A model generated the notes under the pieces. The model searched no databases and was not told the DNA's origin. It saw only the letters and a program-made list of their open reading frames with translations. Below, piece after piece: positions 6,601 to 7,709 of a DNA stretch of 7,709 bases (position 1 is its first letter; every line of letters starts with the position of its first letter). This stretch comes from Prevotellaceae bacterium UBA1710. GTDB lineage: Bacteria; Bacteroidota; Bacteroidia; Bacteroidales; Bacteroidaceae. A program made the position numbers and the translations under genes. Where the stretch lies: assembly GCA_002317355.1 (NCBI GenBank), contig DCJC01000049.1, forward strand, positions 19,079-26,787, written 5' to 3'.

Positions 6601-7709
6601 TTATCTACTGAAGTAAACCACCCCAGGAATGTACTGTTATCGCGTACTGGTTCCGGACATGAATAATGTGAAAAATAGCTTTCTTCTATAGTCCTTGCAT
6701 CTTGGCTGTCATCAAAATGACCACCATTTGCATCGTATGTGATTTGGTATTTTTTTATCTTCCAGTCTGCCTTAAGAACGACAGTACTGTTGTCATTCGC
6801 AATGATTGTACATGCAGCAGGTGTTGGATTGCAGTCTTTGTCAAAGAATTTTGTACCATTGTAGCTGTAACCATCAAACGTATATCCTGTATAATCCCCA
6901 GGGATTGGAGCATTCTCCATAACAACGCCATAGTAGTACTCCTTTTGACTACCCAGTTCATTTCCTCTGTCACTGAATTTTATTGTTGTCTTAATCTTGT
7001 CAAGTATTTGATAATCCGATGGAGAAATGTTCTTGTATATTTCTCCATCCTTCTCGGATATTTCACCTGTGATATTACTTGGATTTTCTATGTAGAGACA
7101 GCCATTAGATATTGTAATGTCTTTGTTGGGGTCTTTATCTTTTGCACTTTCTCCATCTTTACTATTACCACCTTTACCTCCTGCTCCTATGGCACAAGAA
7201 GGTTTCTGGCCTCCGTCACCACCTCCAATAACCAGCAGTGTTCCTACTTTGCTATCACCATTTTTTCCTGCTGTCGCCTGTACCTTTACATCACTTATAA
7301 TGAATAGTCCGCCCATTTCTTCGCCCGGCAAACCATATTTGTCCGTACTACCATCATAACCGTTTCCACCTGTTCCGCCTTTTCCGCCAATGGCTGGTGC
7401 TGCACCTCCTCCACCATTTCCACCATCTGCATTAATTATGCTTCCTGCCACACCATCACCGCCATCTCCACCAGTAGCAATAAGTTTACCTTCACCTGTA
7501 ATGATAAGTGTTGTACCTACAGGTACACAGATAGCAGGATAAGCGCCAGTTCGTCCAGAACCTGCTTGACCAGTGATTGTTATGGTAACACCTTTAGCAA
7601 TATAAATAGTCGCAGTTGCACCTTCGGCAACAGTAATTCGGCTGTCGGTTATTTTTAGATTATTCTCAACCTTGTAGATAGAGTTATCTTGCAGGACAGT
7701 CGTTGCTGT
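3678..7709 (-). CDS. Giant repetitive surface-type protein: Gly-rich region, InlB-type B repeats, GLUG-like insert (partial, start outside window)
   Basis: The frame is open without a stop from the right edge to TGA 3680-3678, giving 1,343 visible residues; numbering here starts at the first visible codon. A GTG at 7451 is only an internal valine codon, because 86 further in-frame codons precede it with matching composition. Order: beta-rich N-terminal segment 1-70; Gly-rich segment about 71-205; B-type repeats at 240-316, 321-395 and 400-478; GLUG/beta-helix-like segment 485-763; B-type repeats at 764-844, 849-917, 922-992, 997-1065 and 1070-1136; C-terminal domain 1137-1343. B repeats (Flg_new/InlB B type) show YxITYDANGG, GYxFxGWWT and LYAHW. 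Such proteins are normally exported and placed at the cell surface, often as adhesins or host-contact proteins, but binding partner and role are unknown. The signal peptide, if any, is outside the window. It is convergent with fhs and more AT-rich than fhs and the RSH gene. Confidence 0.93.
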   Translation of the reverse strand, partial: TATTVLQDNSIYKVENNLKITDSRITVAEGATATIYIAKGVTITITGQAGSGRTGAYPAICVPVGTTLIITGEGKLIATGGDGGDGVAGSIINADGGNGGGGAAPAIGGKGGTGGNGYDGSTDKYGLPGEEMGGLFIISDVKVQATAGKNGDSKVGTLLVIGGGDGGQKPSCAIGAGGKGGNSKDGESAKDKDPNKDITISNGCLYIENPSNITGEISEKDGEIYKNISPSDYQILDKIKTTIKFSDRGNELGSQKEYYYGVVMENAPIPGDYTGYTFDGYSYNGTKFFDKDCNPTPAACTIIANDNSTVVLKADWKIKKYQITYDANGGHFDDSQDARTIEESYFSHYSCPEPVRDNSTFLGWFTSVDNGRHEISNSDIVDDSATDHPTLYAIWSANTYLVTKFHPNGGSGEMPQQVIRGSGTLLPCLFTNTYEENGNIYPYRFTGWKDQDNNYYAPEQEIATEDIAFKEIVLYAQWEKYSSATYIIKNADDLMNFASKVNEGNETINAILANDIDMSGKEWIPIGISKGEKTNASGTHPFRGLFDGNGYVVKNLNMTSEEYARAGLIGYAQNATIKNVLVENATIKAKWQVAAICGRLDGGTIENCGSFGTLDLTVSSVSSAQDAQVAAGVVSFSNGYDVKTSSLWSTYTKYGNDTYRIGRPHTPHYNHVVGSWDNDTNTDFNKKTKNSDNTGEKNTWVYVKNTTTIENGKLTYDLNQDLGNTKTWTQTFGKTEGECPRPTSRYKEVFTEEKDGQTVYYNKYNVFFISNGGTPCDGSDMRNIKRYSTDITQPSVTISLPSTTRIGYTFDGWWTSKEDNSGVNITTSNNTREIQDDMILYAHWIPNIYTISFDANYEGGEVTKIEEEYGNNYILPAEPSRKGYTFRGWWTDASAGTEITSDLIVYVTENRTFYAHWTANQYDVTYDANGGKVDDQDEKIIKETYDQKYTYPEPTRYGYNFDGWYTAEEGGKKIEKTDKVDIISDMTLYAHWTRIKYTISFDVNYEGGNVTEIEEEYGNKYILPTQPSRTGYTFSGWWTDASTGDKITSDQTVDVTEDVTLYAHWTANTYTLTFVTVGDAVESIDVTYDGTYENLPDATRYGYNFDGWYTEKNGGTKKEKTARVDITSDMTLYAHWSPKATNFEAYTASGLGGYYFRSFFDSKVAYEMPDKVMAFTAKIDNNYLLLTAIDGNVIPKGTPVILRAEESAIFKENDKNYIKLVTSESGKPISAENVLLGTDDDMDSHSDNCYILSHGSKGLGFYKWPTTKTLEAHKAYIDDGSSSAKALIFRFENEATGINNEIIDSASDESEPVIYNLSGIRISKPQKGINIINGKKVWVPGDR
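3681..4301 (-). other. C-terminal domain of the surface protein, ending in a GKKV sorting-type motif
   Basis: Residues 1137-1343 contain IPKGTPVILRAEES, NVLLGTDD, CYILSHGSKGLGFYK and LEAHKAYI, a set often seen near the C-terminus of large Prevotella and Bacteroides surface proteins. The end (3681-3773) reads IYNLSGIRISKPQKG then INIINGKKVWVPGDR. The YNLSG...KG...NGKKV part resembles the C-terminal sequence shared by many such proteins and is reminiscent of type IX secretion sorting domains; whether it acts as one here is unproven. The final WVPGDR is encoded by the heptamer repeat and is not part of the usual motif. Confidence 0.7.
4302..5165 (-). repeat. Tandem duplication of a two-repeat block (R5-R6 and R7-R8)
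   Basis: R5 resembles R7 (both with NYEGG, IEEEYGN, YILP and WWTDAS) and R6 resembles R8 (both with TRYGYNFDGWYT and SDMTLYAHW), so the units alternate as A-B-A-B. Similarity is also clear in the DNA: the stretch around TATCCGTAGCGAGTAG is shared at 4404-4421 and 4832-4849, and CCATATTCCTCTTCTATTT is shared near 4658 and 5101. The block period is about 432-444 bases. This indicates a fairly recent duplication, with enough identity to permit recombination. Confidence 0.88.
4302..5420 (-). repeat. C-terminal cluster of five InlB-type B repeats (R4-R8)
   Basis: R4 is at 5178-5420 (81 residues), R5 at 4959-5165 (69), R6 at 4734-4946 (71), R7 at 4515-4721 (69) and R8 at 4302-4502 (67). Each ends in LYAHW or FYAHW and is joined to the next by a four-residue linker such as TANQ, TRIK or TANT. 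The core GY(T/N)F(D/S/R)GW(W/Y)T is present in all. B repeats form small ubiquitin-like beta domains that act as spacers in known surface proteins; their role here is inferred from that. Confidence 0.92.
5421..6257 (-). other. GLUG-type/beta-helix-like insert between the two B-repeat clusters
   Basis: Residues 485-763 begin with TYIIKNADDLMNFASKVNEG and a short NDIDMSG stretch, typical of the lead-in to GLUG-motif regions in Bacteroidota surface proteins. A FRGLFDGNGYVVKNLNM stretch and GLIGYAQNATIKNVLVENAT (from about 567) follow, matching the GLUG pattern of G-x-x-G-Y plus short parallel strands. The later part includes GKLTYDLNQ and WTQTFGKTEGECPRP, resembling the LN...WYQTLG...YP segment that, as I recall, often follows GLUG repeats. 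A parallel beta-helix fold is inferred. Confidence 0.7.
6276..6992 (-). repeat. N-terminal cluster of three divergent B-type repeats (R1-R3)
   Basis: Three units sit end to end in the protein: R1 at 6762-6992 (77 residues, ends VVLKADW, weakest match), R2 at 6525-6749 (75 residues, YQITYDANGG to LYAIW) and R3 at 6276-6512 (79 residues, YLVTKFHPNGG to LYAQW). All keep the core order of beta strand, NGG turn, aromatic-Gly-Trp or Gly-Tyr motif, and final Trp. They differ much more among themselves than the C-terminal repeats do, so this cluster appears older. Confidence 0.85.
7100..7499 (-). other. Gly-rich low-complexity segment of the surface protein
   Basis: Residues about 71-205 of the visible protein are dense in Gly-Gly pairs, for example GGDGGDG, GGNGGGGAA, GGKGGTGGNG, GGGDGG and GAGGKGGNSKDG. 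They are split by short beta-like stretches such as GLFIISDVKVQATA and VGTLLVIGG. The DNA is correspondingly rich in CCACC and CCGCC on the plus strand. The pattern suggests a repetitive extended or solenoid surface stalk; the exact fold is not recognised. One cysteine (KPSCAIG) lies within it. Confidence 0.75.

Noticed and set aside
6702..7307. Plus-strand 201-codon ORF with hydrophobic stretches, possible membrane protein
   Set aside because: It is antisense to the surface gene; its hydrophobic, Cys- and Ile-rich content is what the reverse of beta-rich coding DNA tends to give, and no start signal is evident.
7449..7451. GTG as the start of the surface gene, giving a 1,257-residue protein
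   Set aside because: The frame continues upstream for 86 codons to the window edge with no stop and the same beta-rich and Gly-rich character, so this GTG is an internal Val codon.

Overview
The window looks like chromosomal DNA of a Bacteroidota bacterium, most likely from the Prevotella/Segatella group. This rests on three observations: two promoters of the Bacteroidota type (TTTG, about 19-20 bases, TAnnTTTG), AT-rich leaders with no strong Shine-Dalgarno sequence, and a large surface-type protein built from InlB-type B repeats that ends in a GKKV-type C-terminal motif common in Prevotella and Bacteroides. The genus is an inference from recalled family features, not from a search.

Layout. 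(1) Bases 1-1691, minus strand: a long RelA/SpoT homologue (RSH), open at the left edge, with 563 complete codons visible. The (p)ppGpp hydrolase (HD) half keeps its metal-binding and catalytic residues. The synthetase half is degenerate, and the helical region between the TGS and zinc-finger-like domains is almost absent. (2) Bases 1692-1891: a 200-base divergent promoter region. It holds one promoter for each flanking gene, two T8 tracts, and a possible 17-codon leader ORF in the RSH leader. (3) Bases 1892-3559, plus strand: a complete fhs gene for formate--tetrahydrofolate ligase. (4) Bases 3559-3699: a tract with 7-base periodicity in two sequence families. It fills the convergent gap and runs into the end of the next gene. 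(5) Bases 3678-7709, minus strand: 1,343 codons of a giant repetitive surface-type protein whose start lies beyond the right edge. From its N-terminal side it contains a beta-rich segment, a Gly-rich segment, three B-type repeats, a GLUG-type/beta-helix-like segment, five more B-type repeats and a C-terminal domain.

Working together: fhs makes 10-formyl-tetrahydrofolate, which feeds purine synthesis. The RSH protein probably removes (p)ppGpp, an alarmone that controls purine nucleotide metabolism. Their promoters lie back to back with -33 elements only 17 bases apart, so coordinated control is possible but unproven. The surface gene is convergent to fhs, is visibly more AT-rich, and appears functionally unrelated.

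No RNA gene, insertion sequence, CRISPR array or prophage gene was found. The points most worth following up are the probable hydrolase-only RSH with its possible leader peptide, and the in-frame 21-base repeat that encodes the tail and stop codon of the surface protein.
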